A DNA stretch of 49,542 nucleotides, taken from assembly GCA_009731375.1 (NCBI GenBank), contig BJOX01000138.1, positions 308,103-357,644 of the forward strand. The letters are read 5' to 3'. Below, one piece after another: positions 23,481 to 40,992 of this stretch. The first letter of the stretch is position 1, and each line of letters starts with the position of its first letter. A program made the translations under genes and the position numbers. Source of the DNA: Paulinella micropora (taxonomy: Eukaryota > Cercozoa > Imbricatea > Euglyphida). Below the pieces are notes generated by a model that saw only the letters and a program-made list of their open reading frames with translations, was not told the origin of the DNA and ran no database searches.

Positions 23481-24215
23481 CATTGTCATGTAACATGTTT
23501 TTGTCATGTATTCAATGACGCCTTCACGATTTACATGTGTTTGTCATGTAGTACATGGTACATGCGAAAGTCACTTTTCTTGATTCCCAAACGTGTTATG
23601 CGTTTTTCATGAGTTACTCATGCATTACATGTGTTTGTCATGTAGTACATGGTACATGCGAAAGTCACTTTTCTTGATTTCCAAACGTGTTATGCGTTTT
23701 CATAAGCAACTCATGTATTACATGTGTTTGTCATGTAGTACATGGTACATGCGAAAGTCACTTTTCTTCATTCCCAAACGTGTTATGCGTTTTCATAAGT
23801 AACTCATGTATTACATGTGTTTGTCATGTAGTACATGGTACATGTGAAAGTCACTTTTCTTCATTCCCAAACGTGTTATGCGTTTTCATAAGTAAATCAT
23901 GTAGTACATGTGTTGATCATGTACACACAAGGACATGACTTTCTCATGTAGATATGAATTTGTCATGTATTTTGTATTACGTAAAAAACACATGTAATAC
24001 ATGATACAACGGTGTAAACAAAAACATGAGAAAATCACGTATTCATCCTGCATGATTGAATCATGCTGTACATGATTTACTTATGTAAGACCGAGCGCAT
24101 CTTTGTGTTTGAAAACATGATAAAATCATTTTTTTGTACCTGTTCATGCGACTAGCATACATGCATAATATCTTCATATATTACATGAAATTGTCATGTA
24201 GTACATGATATTGTG
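23480..24215. repeat. CATGTA/TACATG motif field (main block)
   Basis: Dense, partly palindromic words such as TCATGTAGTACATG and ATCATGTATTACATG spaced roughly every 15-30 bases. The same motif recurs near 24,600-24,645, 25,020-25,100, 26,410-26,480, 27,470-27,520, 29,655-29,715, 29,930-29,990, 32,235-32,650, 33,550-33,655 and 34,855-34,985. It was not seen outside about 23.4-35.0 kb. Confidence 0.8.
23531..23935. repeat. 93-bp minisatellite, about 4.3 copies
   Basis: Units start at about 23531, 23625, 23718, 23811 and 23904 (spacing 94, 93, 93, 93). Each has TTACATGTGTTTGTCATG, GTACATGGTACATG, AAAGTCACTTTTCTT and AAACGTGTTATGCG. Because 93 is 31 codons, frames stay open across the array, so the open frames here are not evidence of a gene. 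Confidence 0.92.
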
Positions 24216-24217
24216 GG

Positions 24218-24365
24218 GCCGGCCTGCAGCACCCCGTGCAAACCTACTTTGCAGCTACCGTGTGTTCGAAGGAGCAGCTGCAGTGGCAAGAACTTTTGCT
24301 CACGGCCATCCTGGCATACAAGAAACAGGATGGCTGCAGGAATCCCTGGAGTTAACGTAGTCCCT
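24218..24365. repeat. ~150 bp direct repeat, copy 1
   Basis: Matches 24650-24805 at roughly three bases in four. Shared words include TACCGTGTGTTCGA (TATCGTGTGTTCGA in copy 2) and CAGGATGGCTGCAGGAATCC. Both copies lie next to CATGTA motifs. Confidence 0.75.
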
Positions 24366-24649
24366 AACCACTGCACCACGAAAGCATGCACCGATAACAG
24401 CTCCTAAACTGTGGTGCCTGCAGGAGTCGGTGCTGAGTGAAGGTGCTGAGACACTTGCGGTCACAGGAACAATCCGGGGATCCCCTCTAGGTGTCGGGCC
24501 AGAAGTCTCTTGCCATTGGTCGACCTTGGCGACCACCGTGTCTTCGGGCCTGGGCTCGCCCCGACTGAGTTCAGACATGCTAGCAAGGCCCAGTAAAGAT
24601 GCATGATATGTACATGTTGTACATGATATATCATGTACTACATGAGATT

Positions 24650-24805
24650 TTTACAGCCGGTTTTACATGGCTTTCGCGCGAAACTACTTTACAGCTATCG
24701 TGTGTTCGATGCAGAAGCTGTAGTGGCCAGAATTTTTGTTGACTGCCGTCCCGGCATAGAAGGAGCAGGATGGCTGCAGGAATCCCTGGAGTTAACGTGT
24801 TTCCT
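24650..24805. repeat. ~150 bp direct repeat, copy 2
   Basis: Partner of 24218-24365; the CCCTGGAGTTAACGT end is shared exactly. No gene is supported in 24,200-25,200. Confidence 0.75.
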
Positions 24806-25214
24806 AGGAGATCCAACTGAAGGCTTTGACTTTAAAACGCTAAGAGCGCCAACAGGCTCTGAGAATTCTAAATAGCATATTACCAGGCATGTGACTGGAA
24901 TCTCAACCATGATTGAAGCTGTAACTTGCAGAAATTCATTAAAATGGAATTGAATAGCAGGTTTTCATTGGATACAACATCAGAACTATGCTGAGGCAGT
25001 GCTTCCGAACGTTAACAAAGACACTGTCATGAATGGTTACATGATTAAATCACACACTACATGAGCTTGTCATGTAATACATGATAAACACAGCCAAAAT
25101 GCATGAAAAAGTATCGGTACCTAACACCGGACAGTATTCAGACGTGTTAAGTTGTAATTAGTGGCTTGAACGTTGCAACTCAATAAACCGTGCACAATGT
25201 CAATTGTAATAAAT

Positions 25215-28200
25215 TTACAGCGCAAGCGCAGGCAAGGCAATCCTTCGGGATTGATCAAAGTCGGCTGTATCACGTTGAGGCTTCAGAACCGTCACCACAG
25301 GTGTAGCAATGTCAGTAAATTTGACCCACTTGAAGTTTCCTCTACCGACCGGAAGGTTTTCAAGCACAACAGGCTTTACGCCCAGTTGTCCATGGTTAAC
25401 TACTTTGTAAGGCACCACAGCCAAAACCTTCAACGAATCTGAACCTTGTAAGTCCAACTCCAAACCCTTGTCTACCCTACACCACTCTCCCGTCTTAAGC
25501 CGAACAAACGAACCTGAAAGATCTTTGCTGCGTTGTGCGTTCAGGCCCTGGGCACACGTAAACCTGCGCCCGTGCAGGACAAACTCCACAAATTCCCTGC
25601 ACTTTTTGCCAACCAAACAGACGTCAACATTCCCTGCCTGTTGCAAGTGTTCCCTGCACACCATCCAACGTACACACACATACACACACAACTACATTTA
25701 GAGTACGACGTATGCAGGTGCGCAGACTTAGTATCAGAGTAAGACTTACGTGAACAATTTTTTCTCATCCTCTTGTAAGTTGCGCCAACCTCGTACCCGC
25801 AGCGGAGCACCCTCGGGAACTTATCCAGGTTGAGCCTGTACCCACGCCTCTCCCGTCTTGCCATTATCTTAATGGCCAGGACCGACATGATAAGCTTCCG
25901 TTTGGTTTCCAATGCGTCTGCATTGCGTAAAGCAGAGTCCGCCGCAGCACTCAGAACGAAACGTGCCAGGGCCTCCTCCGCAGGGCCTACCAAACCGCAC
26001 ATTACCCGACCTAGTACGACTCTTCTGATCAGAGCAGCCAGGTGCGCCTCAATGTCCACACGCCGACGGAGCATCTTCACAAGCCTTCCCATGAGCCTCT
26101 CCCCAGGAAAACACCAGTAAATAAACACGGGGCCAAATTCTTGTACTGATCCACCCCATGGCGGAGGCGATGGAACTGCAATGGCCTGCAGGGCGGAGGC
26201 ATAACTCTCTTGTGTAGGTATTCAAACCTGATCACAAGGTCGGCCTGGGCTTTCAAGGACTGCTTGTTGGGAGCCGGTGCCGCCAGCAGTCTGAAGACAG
26301 TGCATAAAGTCGCACAGTACTCCAGAAACTCGCCTGCCAGTAATCCCAGAAAGATCCACTCACCCTGCTGAGCCAAGACGTACCTAGTGCAAGTAGGCAG
26401 AAGCTGCGATTTTATCATGTATTGCATGGTTTTACTATGCATTACATACTTTTACCATGTATTACATGACTCTAACATCCAATTTCATGTGGCTGCGCAG
26501 CAGCGCGGACAGACGGATGCAATTCTACTGACCAGTCTTCTCCTGACATGCTGCTCGGACTGGCAAACGGCGCTGCTGTGCATGCGTGGCCGGAAGTCTG
26601 GCAAAATTTTCTCCAGCGCTGGTCGAATACGCGCATTGACGCTCCTTCATAGCCAATTTGTTTAGTTGTGTCTGCCAACGCGCCCACGTTGCTTCACTAT
26701 GCTTGGCAGTCCTGCTGTCGCGTGACAGGGTCGTACCCCCGGCCAGGATAGGAAACAGATGTCTTTTCAGGCAGCCTTCCACCAGGTGCAAGGCGTCCTC
26801 GGGCGTCTGAGAAATGCATTCCCTTTGTACTTCGACCAGGCTGGGGATGTCATGGAACCCTTGCTGCGGCGTTCCAGCAATTCTTGCATTTTGCCCCAGC
26901 CGCATAGCATCCGTGTGTGTCTTCCGCCTGGGTGGGTCTTTCCCCTCTGGTAGGAGCCAGTCATACGTGCCTGTGCTAAGAAATTCGCCCCGCTGGTAAC
27001 ATTTACAGCAGCCGTTGTAACCCAGAAACTGGTGCTGGAGAAGTTGGACTTGCGCTTTGTAGTCTGCACTGGCAAAGAGAACCTGGTACTGCGCGCTTTT
27101 CAGCTCCTCCACCAGGGGCAGAAACACCGGTCGGAAGTTCTTGGGTGACTTGGGGCCCAGGACTAAGTCGGACACAATGGTGTACCGCGGGTCCACTGGG
27201 ATCGTGCACGTACTTCTGCCACGCGGGACATTTTTTCATGTCCGCAGGCACGTGAAGGCACTGGATGCGGGTAGCGTTTGTGTTGACGTACTTTCTTGCT
27301 GCTGCAAGCGCACATTCACAAAAACACAGTCACTGTCAAAAAACACACACCAGATTGCAATGTCGATGTCTCATTAGAAATTCTTGAAAAGGCACATCAC
27401 GGTGTGGACAGGATGCTGCCCGGGGAAACCGTCCAATACGCTTAAACTTGACATGTGTACAGCAAAAAGTACGTGACAAAAACGTGTAGTACATAGTTAC
27501 ATCACATATTGCATGGACGGGGTGCACGCGGGGAGGGAAAAGGGGACCAGGCAGCTGCAAGATGGTTTTGAGTTGGTCCACAACGTTGAAATGCCTAAGC
27601 ATGTACTGAGGAAGTGATTTTTTGTCCAACTTGATGTCCTCGCGGCAGCGTTTGCATATCGCAGGCAATGCACCTAGAGACGCCTTCGAAATGCTCAAAG
27701 CGCCGCCACGACAACCGTGAGGACATAACAAGTACAGGCTGCTTACATGTGCTGTTTTTCTGTCCATCATCTTCCTGAACGCATCCCATGAAGCCATAAC
27801 TGGTTCTGTTGCTCCGCCGTCCAGAACCAAGAGGTTGATAATGTCCAGAATACCTTCCATCATGGCGTCAGACACATTGTGGAAGTTGGCCTGCTCTGCC
27901 AGCATGTCCAGTAACGCAGCTTTGGTAAAGACACCGCGAGGCCATACTTTCTTGCGCAAACTTGCTGGGGTGCAGCTCTCCTCTTCCTCCTCAGAGGATG
28001 CTTCCGAGTGGTCTGCTATATCCTGCAGGTCCTGCTCGTACGTGTTATCGCCCGCCGCGACCCCGGACTCGTCTCCGGAGTCGCTGCTGGGATCTGCACC
28101 TGCATACATGCAGTACATGTGTTACTTTACTACTTATTTAATATGTTCCTGCATTTTACCCCAGCACTGGAGACATCCTCGTCCTCGACACTGAGTTCAC

Positions 28201-28215
28201 AGTCACTGTGCATGC
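25215..28215 (-). CDS. Tnp2-like (CACTA/EnSpm-type) transposase, multi-exon
   Basis: Minus-strand exons between about 28,215 and the stop at 25,215 read in order like a Transposase_21/Tnp2 protein. They give an acidic N-part (28,190-27,960), a Cys-rich block (CPHGC and CKRC, 27,640-27,730), a QYMLRHFNVVDQL block, a conserved GPKSPKNFRPVFLPLVEELK segment (near 27,130), a GYNGCCKCY motif (near 27,010), PEDALHLVEGCLKRHLFPIL (near 26,790), and an RLRHGVDQYK...GP segment followed by FPGERLMGRLVKMLRR (about 26,170-26,050). A C-terminal domain follows. A clear intron is 25,665-25,755 (TTCAC then GTAAGTCT; GGTGTGCAG then GGAAC). Tnp2 proteins cut and join CACTA-type DNA transposons. Frame slips are needed near 27,190, 26,130 and 25,790, and exon borders near 27.2-27.5 and 26.4 kb are approximate. 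No terminal inverted repeats were identified. It could equally belong to a Tnp2-related superfamily. Confidence 0.65.
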
Positions 28216-28257
28216 CTGAAGAGAGAGTCATGATCAAGGAGAGTGGAAGAGGCAGAA

Positions 28258-28315
<58 letters not shown>

Positions 28316-28408
28316 GGTTAAAATTCTGCGCGTGGTATACAAATGTACCGCGCAGAATTCAACCAACAGCGTCTTGTCTGACCATGTAATCCGGTTGAGA
28401 GAGAGAGA

Positions 28409-28446
<38 letters not shown>

Positions 28447-28460
28447 AAGAGCTTGTACAC
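28216..28460. repeat. (GA)n/(GT)n microsatellites near the transposase 5' end
   Basis: (GA)n at about 28,263-28,312 and a GA/GT/GA compound repeat at about 28,397-28,448. On the transposase strand the first run is a long (CT)n tract that ends close to the CTCTTCAG acceptor of its first visible exon. Confidence 0.85.
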
Positions 28461-28767
28461 CACTGGGTGGTGCTGCCTCCTGATGATCATAATCAGATCT
28501 ACATCGGCGTGCACGTACCTATACGCGTGCGGGAGGGACAAGAGGTGGATTGCGAAAATTCCAAATACGTGGCGGCTGAAGCAACTGGCCTCGGCACCGG
28601 TTGCAGTGGCAGAGAATCTTAACTCGGGACCTGGACATGTCGCAAGTTACGATGCTTCACTGCCAGTTTCGAGTAAATCACAGCCTTCAACAAGGCATTT
28701 GCCATGTGCCGGCCTATGGTTTTTGAATTTTTTTGAATCGCGAATTTTTTTTTTTTGCAACCACAAG

Positions 28768-28863
28768 ATGCCTGCTAAGCGCAAACCCAAGGCCCCTGCC
28801 AAGGGGAGGGGTTCCCCCAAAAAGAGAAAGGGTTCCCCCAAAAAGGTCCTCCCTCTCTCTTGA
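28768..28863 (+). CDS. Small histone-tail-like basic peptide or first exon
   Basis: An ATG at 28768 opens 31 codons encoding a very basic peptide with two SPKK motifs (GRGSPKKRKGSPKK), like the DNA-minor-groove-binding tails of linker histones. The frame ends at 28863 inside a CT-rich tract. A GT directly after the last AAG (AAAAAG then GTCCTC) would allow it to be a first exon, with the microsatellites that follow as its intron. It is divergent from the transposase gene. Confidence 0.4.
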   Translation: MPAKRKPKAPAKGRGSPKKRKGSPKKVLPLS

Positions 28864-28904
28864 GCCGTTTTTTCTGGGACCTCACAAACACACGCAGTCG
28901 TTGG

Positions 28905-29396
<492 letters not shown>

Positions 29397-30355
29397 CTTA
29401 CTTGCTTGCTTTCTTACTTACTTGTTTGCTTGCTTGCTTACTTACTTACTTACTTATTTGCTTACTTACTTACTTACTCACTTACTTACTTACTTCCTTA
29501 CTTACTTATACTTACTTACTTACTTACTTGCTTACTTTACTTACTTTACTTACTTACCTTACTTACTTACTTACTTACTTGTTTACTTACTTACTTACTT
29601 GCTTATTCTTACTTACTCTTACTTACTTGCCTCACCGCCAATCAGGTCGGTGATATTCTCATGTAATACATACATTTATCACGCAGTACATGCTTATGTA
29701 ATGCATTACATGACTTTACTTACTTATTACTTACGTACTTGCTTACTTAACTTACTTACTTACTTACTTATAATTACTTACTTACTTTACTTACTTACTT
29801 TACTTACTTACTTTACTTACTTACTTTACTTACTTACTTTACTTACTTACTTTACTTACTTACTTTACTTACTTACTTACTTACTCACTCTTACTTACTT
29901 CCCTCACCTCCAATCAGGTCTGTGATATCCTCATGTAATACATACATTTTTCATGCACTACATGCTTATGTCATGCATTACATGACTTTACTTACTTACT
30001 TACTTATAATCTTAATTACTTACTTACTTAATTACTTATTTACTGACTTACTTACTTATAATTACTTACTTACTTACTTATTTATTTGGTTGCTTACTTA
30101 TTTGCTTACTTACTTACTTACTTACTTACTTATAATTACTTACTACTTACTTGTTTACTTACTTGTTTACTTACTTACTTACTTACTTATTTGCTTACTT
30201 ACTTACTTACTTACTTACTTGCTTACTTACTTACTTACTTGCTTACTTACTTACTTATAATTACTTACTTACTTACTTACTTGCTTGCTTGCTTGCTTGC
30301 TTACTTACTTGCTTGCTTGCTTGCTTACTTACTTACTTACTTATTTATTTGGTTG

Positions 30356-30393
<38 letters not shown>

Positions 30394-30717
30394 ACTTATA
30401 ATTACTTATTTACTTACTTATTTACTTACTTATTTACTTATTTATTTACTTACTTACTTACTTATTTGCTTACTTACTTACTTACTTGCTTACTTACTTA
30501 CTTACTTACTAGTACTTGCTTACTTGTTTGCTTACTTACTTACTTACTTACTTACTTATAATTACTTACTTACTTACTTACTTGTTTACTTACTTACTTA
30601 CTTGCTTACTTACTTACTTACTTATTTGCTTGCTTACTTGCTTACTTACTTACCTACTTATTTACTTACTTACTCTTACTTACTTATAATTACTTACTTA
30701 CTTACTTACTTACTTAA

Positions 30718-30748
<31 letters not shown>

Positions 30749-30764
30749 TTTACTTACTTATTTG

Positions 30765-30797
<33 letters not shown>
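29397..30797. repeat. (CTTA)n microsatellite (~1.4 kb) with inserted motif pair
   Basis: CTTA tetranucleotides with GCTT and TTTA variants. Two near-identical ~95 bp islands, 29,630-29,720 and 29,900-29,992, interrupt the array; each has CCAATCAGGTC, TCATGTAATACATACAT and GCATTACATGACTTTACTT. The reverse-complement array TAAG lies at 38,520-38,980. Confidence 0.95.
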
Positions 30798-30799
30798 GT

Positions 30800-31184
30800 T
30801 GTAGGTTGTTGCGCATGGAACCATCCATGCCCGTTGCTACCTCTGCAAGAACAAGCGGTGAATACTGAGGTTGAGGAAAGCGACGAGGGTGAAGACTCCG
30901 AGGAGGAAGACCAGGAGGAAGACGAGGAGGAAGACGAGGAGGAGGAGGAAGACGAGGAGGAAGACGAGGAAGAGGACGACCAACTACCCCCCCTTGACTC
31001 CGACGTCGTGGACAAAGGCAGCAATGGTCCACCACCACTTCAATCGGACGGTGATTCTAACAGTGAAGCGGATGAGGAAGAGGATGAGGCCCCACCCCCG
31101 TTGGTCGAACCGGACTCGGAAGATATGTCTACGGAATCCTACGGGTCGGACGACTCGGGAGAGCTGTGCGCTGTCCTGAATTGA
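30800..31184 (+). CDS. Asp/Glu-rich exon or open frame
   Basis: Beginning just after the CTTA array (possible acceptor GTTGTAG at about 30,801), the plus strand has an open frame to the TGA at 31184. It is dominated by EEDEEEDEEEE runs, then a less repetitive acidic part with LPPLDSDVVDKGSNGPPP and VEPDSEDMSTESYGSDDS. No ATG lies in this frame near its start, so it would need splicing. Acidic tracts are common in histone-binding proteins. A downstream exon of the basic peptide at 28,768 is one possibility; simple GAGGA-repeat DNA is the other. Confidence 0.35.
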
Positions 31185-31732
31185 ACCCATGTCCCGAATT
31201 GAACCCACCTCGACCTAACAGGAAGAATCCCGAATTGGACCCGCACACTTTTTTGCAGTTGTTAAAGCCAATAAGCGCTTTCGAAACAAATCCTTTTAGG
31301 GGCTGTTTCAAATTGAAGTCCTCCATGGAGAAGTGCGAAATTTTTTTTTGAAAATTTTGTCTCGGGGTGCCCACCGCATGTTGACTTGTCAATTTTTCCA
31401 CGTACAACATAACACGTACCTCCTGCCCTGCCTTTTAGCTCCCCTGTGCAATTTTCAAAACCAATGTCATGCTTATTACGTCCAAACACCAACTTCCACA
31501 AGCTACGCTACAACAGGAACCATCAACAATTTGGCATTTCCTCGTTCAGGACAAAAGCCTAACGTAATTACTTACCATTTATCCATTGCGGCCAACATTT
31601 GCACTGTCACGGTGACCTCGGTGGAGTAGGACCTGTTCGCAGTCGAAAAATTACCACCATCAACTTTTCGTACTTTTTGGTATTTCCCTGTTCACGACAC
31701 GAGCCTAACGCAATTACTGCACATTTATCCAG
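31185..31732. other. Spacer with minor internal repeats
   Basis: Three copies of CCCGAATTG(A/G)ACCC-like words lie at 31,174-31,245. A diverged ~148-bp direct repeat starts at about 31,529 (TTGGCATTTCCTCGTTCAGG) and 31,677 (TTGGTATTTCCCTGTTCACG) and leads into the 153-bp array. No gene is supported. Confidence 0.5.
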
Positions 31733-32225
31733 CCTTAGGTCGAGGTGGCCTCTCAGGTACAGGTAGAAAAACACTGTTGTTCAACATATCGCAGCCCAGC
31801 CTCCACCTTCCAGCCTCCAACCTACACTGCCCGCTTCACATACACACTCTCCTCACCAACCCTGCCTCTCCCTCACGCTGCCCTCCTTAGGTCGAGGTAG
31901 CCTCTCACGTACAGGTAGAAAAACACCGGTTTCCAACGTACCCCAGCCCAACCTCCACCTTCCGGCCTCAAACCTACACTGCCCGCTTCACAAACACACC
32001 CTCCTCGCCAACCCTGCCTCTCCCTCACGCCGCCCCGCCTTAGGTCGAGGTAGCCTCTCCGGTACAGGTAGAAAAACACCGGTTTCCAACGTACCCCAGC
32101 CCAACCTCCACCTTCCAGCCTCAAACCTGCACTGCCCGCTTCACTAACACACTCTCCTCGCCAACCCTGACTCTCCCTCATGCCGCCCCGCCTTAGATCG
32201 AGGTAGCCTCTCAGGTACGTAGAAA
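31733..32225. repeat. 153-bp minisatellite, about 3.2 copies
   Basis: Units start at 31733, 31885, 32038 and 32191 (spacing 152, 153, 153). Each begins CCTTAG(G/A)TCGAGGT(G/A)GCCTCTC and contains GTACAGGTAGAAAAACAC, CTGCCCGCTTCAC and CTCTCCCTCA. The 153-base period is 51 codons, which explains the long open frame on the minus strand. Confidence 0.95.
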
Positions 32226-32234
32226 ACACTATCA

Positions 32235-32650
32235 GGACATTCTGTACATGACTTTTCCATGTAGACTGATTATATCATGTTTTACACACTTCGCCTGTAC
32301 TGGTCACAAAAAACGTGATAATATCATGTAAAAAAAAAGCATGATTTTCGCATGTACTACATGTTAGACGCATGTTTTTTTTCTGTGTATATCATGTTTT
32401 ACATGATTAAATCACTGTGATTTTCGTGGGTATTATTAAAATTTACATGAGTTTATCATGCACTACATGATTTTTACATGCTATACATGACCTCCTGTAG
32501 CATGTAATACATGATTAAGTCATGTATTGCATGATTTGTTTTTGCAACAATCACTCATGCATTACATGCTTGAATAATGTTATACATGATTTCCTGTTGA
32601 AAAGATAATCATGTAATACATGTTTTAGTCATGTATTGCATGATGTTTTC
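32235..32650. repeat. CATGTA/TACATG motif array
   Basis: About 400 bp of irregularly spaced ATCATGTAATACATG, TTTACATGATT and CATGTACTACATG words, directly after the 153-bp array and before the 3' end of the minus-strand gene. Confidence 0.8.
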
Positions 32651-32769
32651 ACCTTATTCATACCCGTATCCCCGGCCCGTTCCGGTACCCTAAATTTCAT
32701 ATCCGGACCCCGCCGTCCCGGTTTCTCCCTGTACTCTCCACTCATTCATTTAGTTAATACAAGGATAAA

Positions 32770-38499
<5,730 letters not shown>

Positions 38500-38519
38500 C
38501 TGATCACCACATGAATGTA

Positions 38520-38775
38520 AATAATTAAGTAATTAATCATAAGTAAGTAAGTAAGCAAGCAAGTAAGTAAGTAAGTGAGTAAGTAAGTAAGTAAGTATGT
38601 AAGTAAGTAAATAAGTAAGTACTAGTAAGTAAGTAAGTAAGTAAGCAAGCAAGCAAGCCAATAAGTAAGTAAGTAAGTAAGTAAATAATTAAGTAAGTAA
38701 ATAAGTAAGTAAGTAAGTAAATATAAGTAAGTAAGTAAGTAAGTAAGCAAACAAGTAAGTAAGTACTAGTAAGTC

Positions 38776-38817
<42 letters not shown>

Positions 38818-38845
38818 CAAGCAAATAAGTAAGTAAGCAAGTAAT

Positions 38846-38885
<40 letters not shown>

Positions 38886-38980
38886 CGACCAAATAAGTAA
38901 GTAAGTAAGTAAGGAAGTAAGTAAGCAAGGAAGTAAGTAAGTAAGTAAGTAAGTAAGCAAGCAAGCAAATAAGTAAGCAT
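38520..38980. repeat. (TAAG)n microsatellite
   Basis: About 460 bp of AAGT/TAAG units with AAGC and AAAT variants, the reverse complement of the CTTA array at 29.4-30.8 kb. It abuts and appears to interrupt the 3' end of the gag-like frame on the minus strand. Confidence 0.95.
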
Positions 38981-38989
38981 CGTGTGCGC

Positions 38990-40262
38990 ATCTTGGTTGG
39001 GTAGGAAGAACCATTGACCCGTCACTTGACGTCGTATTGTCAAGTGGTCGATGTTTGCCATCTTCACCCACGGTAGTGTCGGCCTCCGTGTCGGTCCCGC
39101 TCTCATCGGCTTCCTCGCTCGAGTCGTCGGCCACCGCCAGTTGAACTTGAGCGTCCCATTCGTCCTGTTCGTCCATGGGCTCCTCTGTCTCCTCGACAGC
39201 TTCGATGTCTGCGGCCAAGTGTGCAGACGCCTTACCTTTGCTGTTCTGCCGGTTCTGTCCACCGTTGCGTTGTCCACCGCCGTTGCGGCCATTTGCATTT
39301 CAACGCCCATCGTGCGCATTCGGCCCTTCGCCCACCAATGATGTGCTTGCCCCTAACAGTGCATTCGGCAGCACTGTGTTTGGGTTTGTTGGCGCAAATC
39401 TTGCGGAGACATTTCTTGCGGCATTGACCAATCCGATGCTCGCCGCCGCAATTCCAGCATTGCCAGCAAAGGGTTGCTCCTCGCGGGCCACCATCGCCGC
39501 CTATGAGTCCTTCCGAACGCTGTCGTTGGGCATAAACTTGTATGCCTGCATCTGTTCCTCGGCCGTAGCGCAGAGCTCGTCAAAAGTCGGCTTGGCTCCG
39601 GTGCCTGAAGCAAAATAAGTGTTTGCCCCGAAGTTGCTGAAGGGAAGGTGCTTCGCCTTCTTGAGCCTGCGGATGAGGTTGATGCATTTGTATCCATCAG
39701 GAAATACATGTTTCATCTCTTCAAGTATCTCGAAGCGGTACTTGTAAGCTTGCAGCCATGCCTCCGGGTCCACGTCCCGGGTAAGCGCATCTGCCTCATG
39801 CTCCTCTATGAGACGTGCAGCGGAAATGGCACCAGTATGAGCATACCTTTTGCAAATCGCCGCCGACATGTCCCAGGGTGTCTGTCCTCCTCCCCTAACT
39901 GTTAACAAAGTATTGTTATTAGGTTGTACCGCTTCGCAGATGATAGTCCTAGAACGTATGATGAAGTGTAGCTGGACGTCCGGCAAACAGTCCCATATAT
40001 CTTCATAGGAAAGGTCACGTCCCAAAAGCGCTATCGCTCTCCGTTGTACCGCGTAGGGGTCTACCGTAGGCGCGGTAGTCGTCGTCGTGGTTGTTCCCGA
40101 CCCCGAACTCGATGACGATGACGAGGTCAAGCCACTTGTCCTGCTCGGTGTAGCCGAGGTCCCAGGAACCACAGGTGGTGTAATCATAACGACGAGTTGC
40201 GCCTTGGTCAGCGGAGGCTTCGGATCCCTCAACGTCAGCAGCAGACGTGCGTCCGTACCCAT
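38990..40262 (-). pseudogene. gag: Gag-like protein with CCHC-type knuckles, frame-broken
   Basis: The ATG at 40262 opens 253 codons: a Ser/Thr-rich linker and then a helical capsid-like region (DVDPEAWLQAYKYRFEILEE), ending at a stop at 39501. One frame over, the sequence continues into a Cys/His cluster at about 39,460-39,370 (CWNCGGEHRIGQC, then a second C-x4-C-x5-H-x4-C set), like retrotransposon nucleocapsid knuckles. The first is one residue short of the usual C-x2-C-x4-H-x4-C. A further frame change near 39,300 gives an Asn/Gly/Arg-rich patch and an acidic tail (EAVEETEEPMDEQDEWDAQV) that runs into the TAAG array. No protease or reverse transcriptase follows, so this is a truncated element. 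Confidence 0.6.
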
Positions 40263-40985
40263 GCAGTAGTTGAGAAATGACCACCTAAAGTTAGGCCTGC
40301 GCGTCCTTGACCGAATCGTTGACCTGCTTGGAGAGTGTAGGTATCTTCAGGGAAACCCTCGCTCGCTCATAACCCAACGGGCCCCCATGAGCAAACATCC
40401 GGACTTGATCACTTGTAGTAGTATGTCTGTGCTAACAGACAATCGGACAGACACTTACGAAGTAAGTAGTATTTACTTTAATGACACTGGACACTGAATT
40501 CCGTATCTCAGTCGTTACAATAAACAACTTGTCTCGTACACAACTTGGTGTATAGAATTGTGATAAATGTAATAATGAAATAATATCACATATGAAGCCG
40601 GAATAGAGCATTCAATGTAACTATGATAAGCCGTACCAATTTATATATCTAGATCGATAGCAATGAGATCATAGATTAATACAATCACCGAAATATGCCT
40701 GTCAGTATATTTATGTTACCAGTGCACAACCAAATATAACAGGAATTGAGGTGAGTGTACTGAGTGGTGCATATAAGCAAGTATGATATCGCAAGAGCTT
40801 ATAAAATGCAAGTCAGGAGAAAGTCCTGATATTGTCCGCAATAAGCGGTATCGTTATGATCCGTTACTATAAGCAATCCAGACAAGTAAAATCGGCATTA
40901 CTTAGTCCGTTGTAAATAATTATGGTCACGTGTCCGACAAACTAATATATAATAATTAAAACTTTTAATGATATTGAGTCCTATT
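40263..40985. other. AT-rich spacer between two gag-like genes
   Basis: About 700 bp of AT-rich DNA without a supported frame. It may include an LTR or leader of the downstream (39-40 kb) minus-strand element. No primer site or LTR edge was identified. Confidence 0.45.
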
Positions 40986-40992
40986 CCTATAT

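Noticed and set aside
23531-23935. CRISPR-like array
   Set aside because: No short repeats with unique spacers; whole 93-bp units repeat, and the genome is eukaryotic.
23593-23938. Open frames with repeated MCLSCSTWYMRKS-like units
   Set aside because: The 93-bp tandem repeat is a multiple of three, so frames stay open by arithmetic; no start or splice support.
29422-30868. Long Leu-Thr-Tyr-Leu frames
   Set aside because: Translation of CTTA repeats.
31873-32229. 118-codon minus-strand frame with 51-residue repeats
   Set aside because: Explained by the 153-bp minisatellite; Arg/Gly composition looks like an antisense artefact. Kept as a low-interest finding only.
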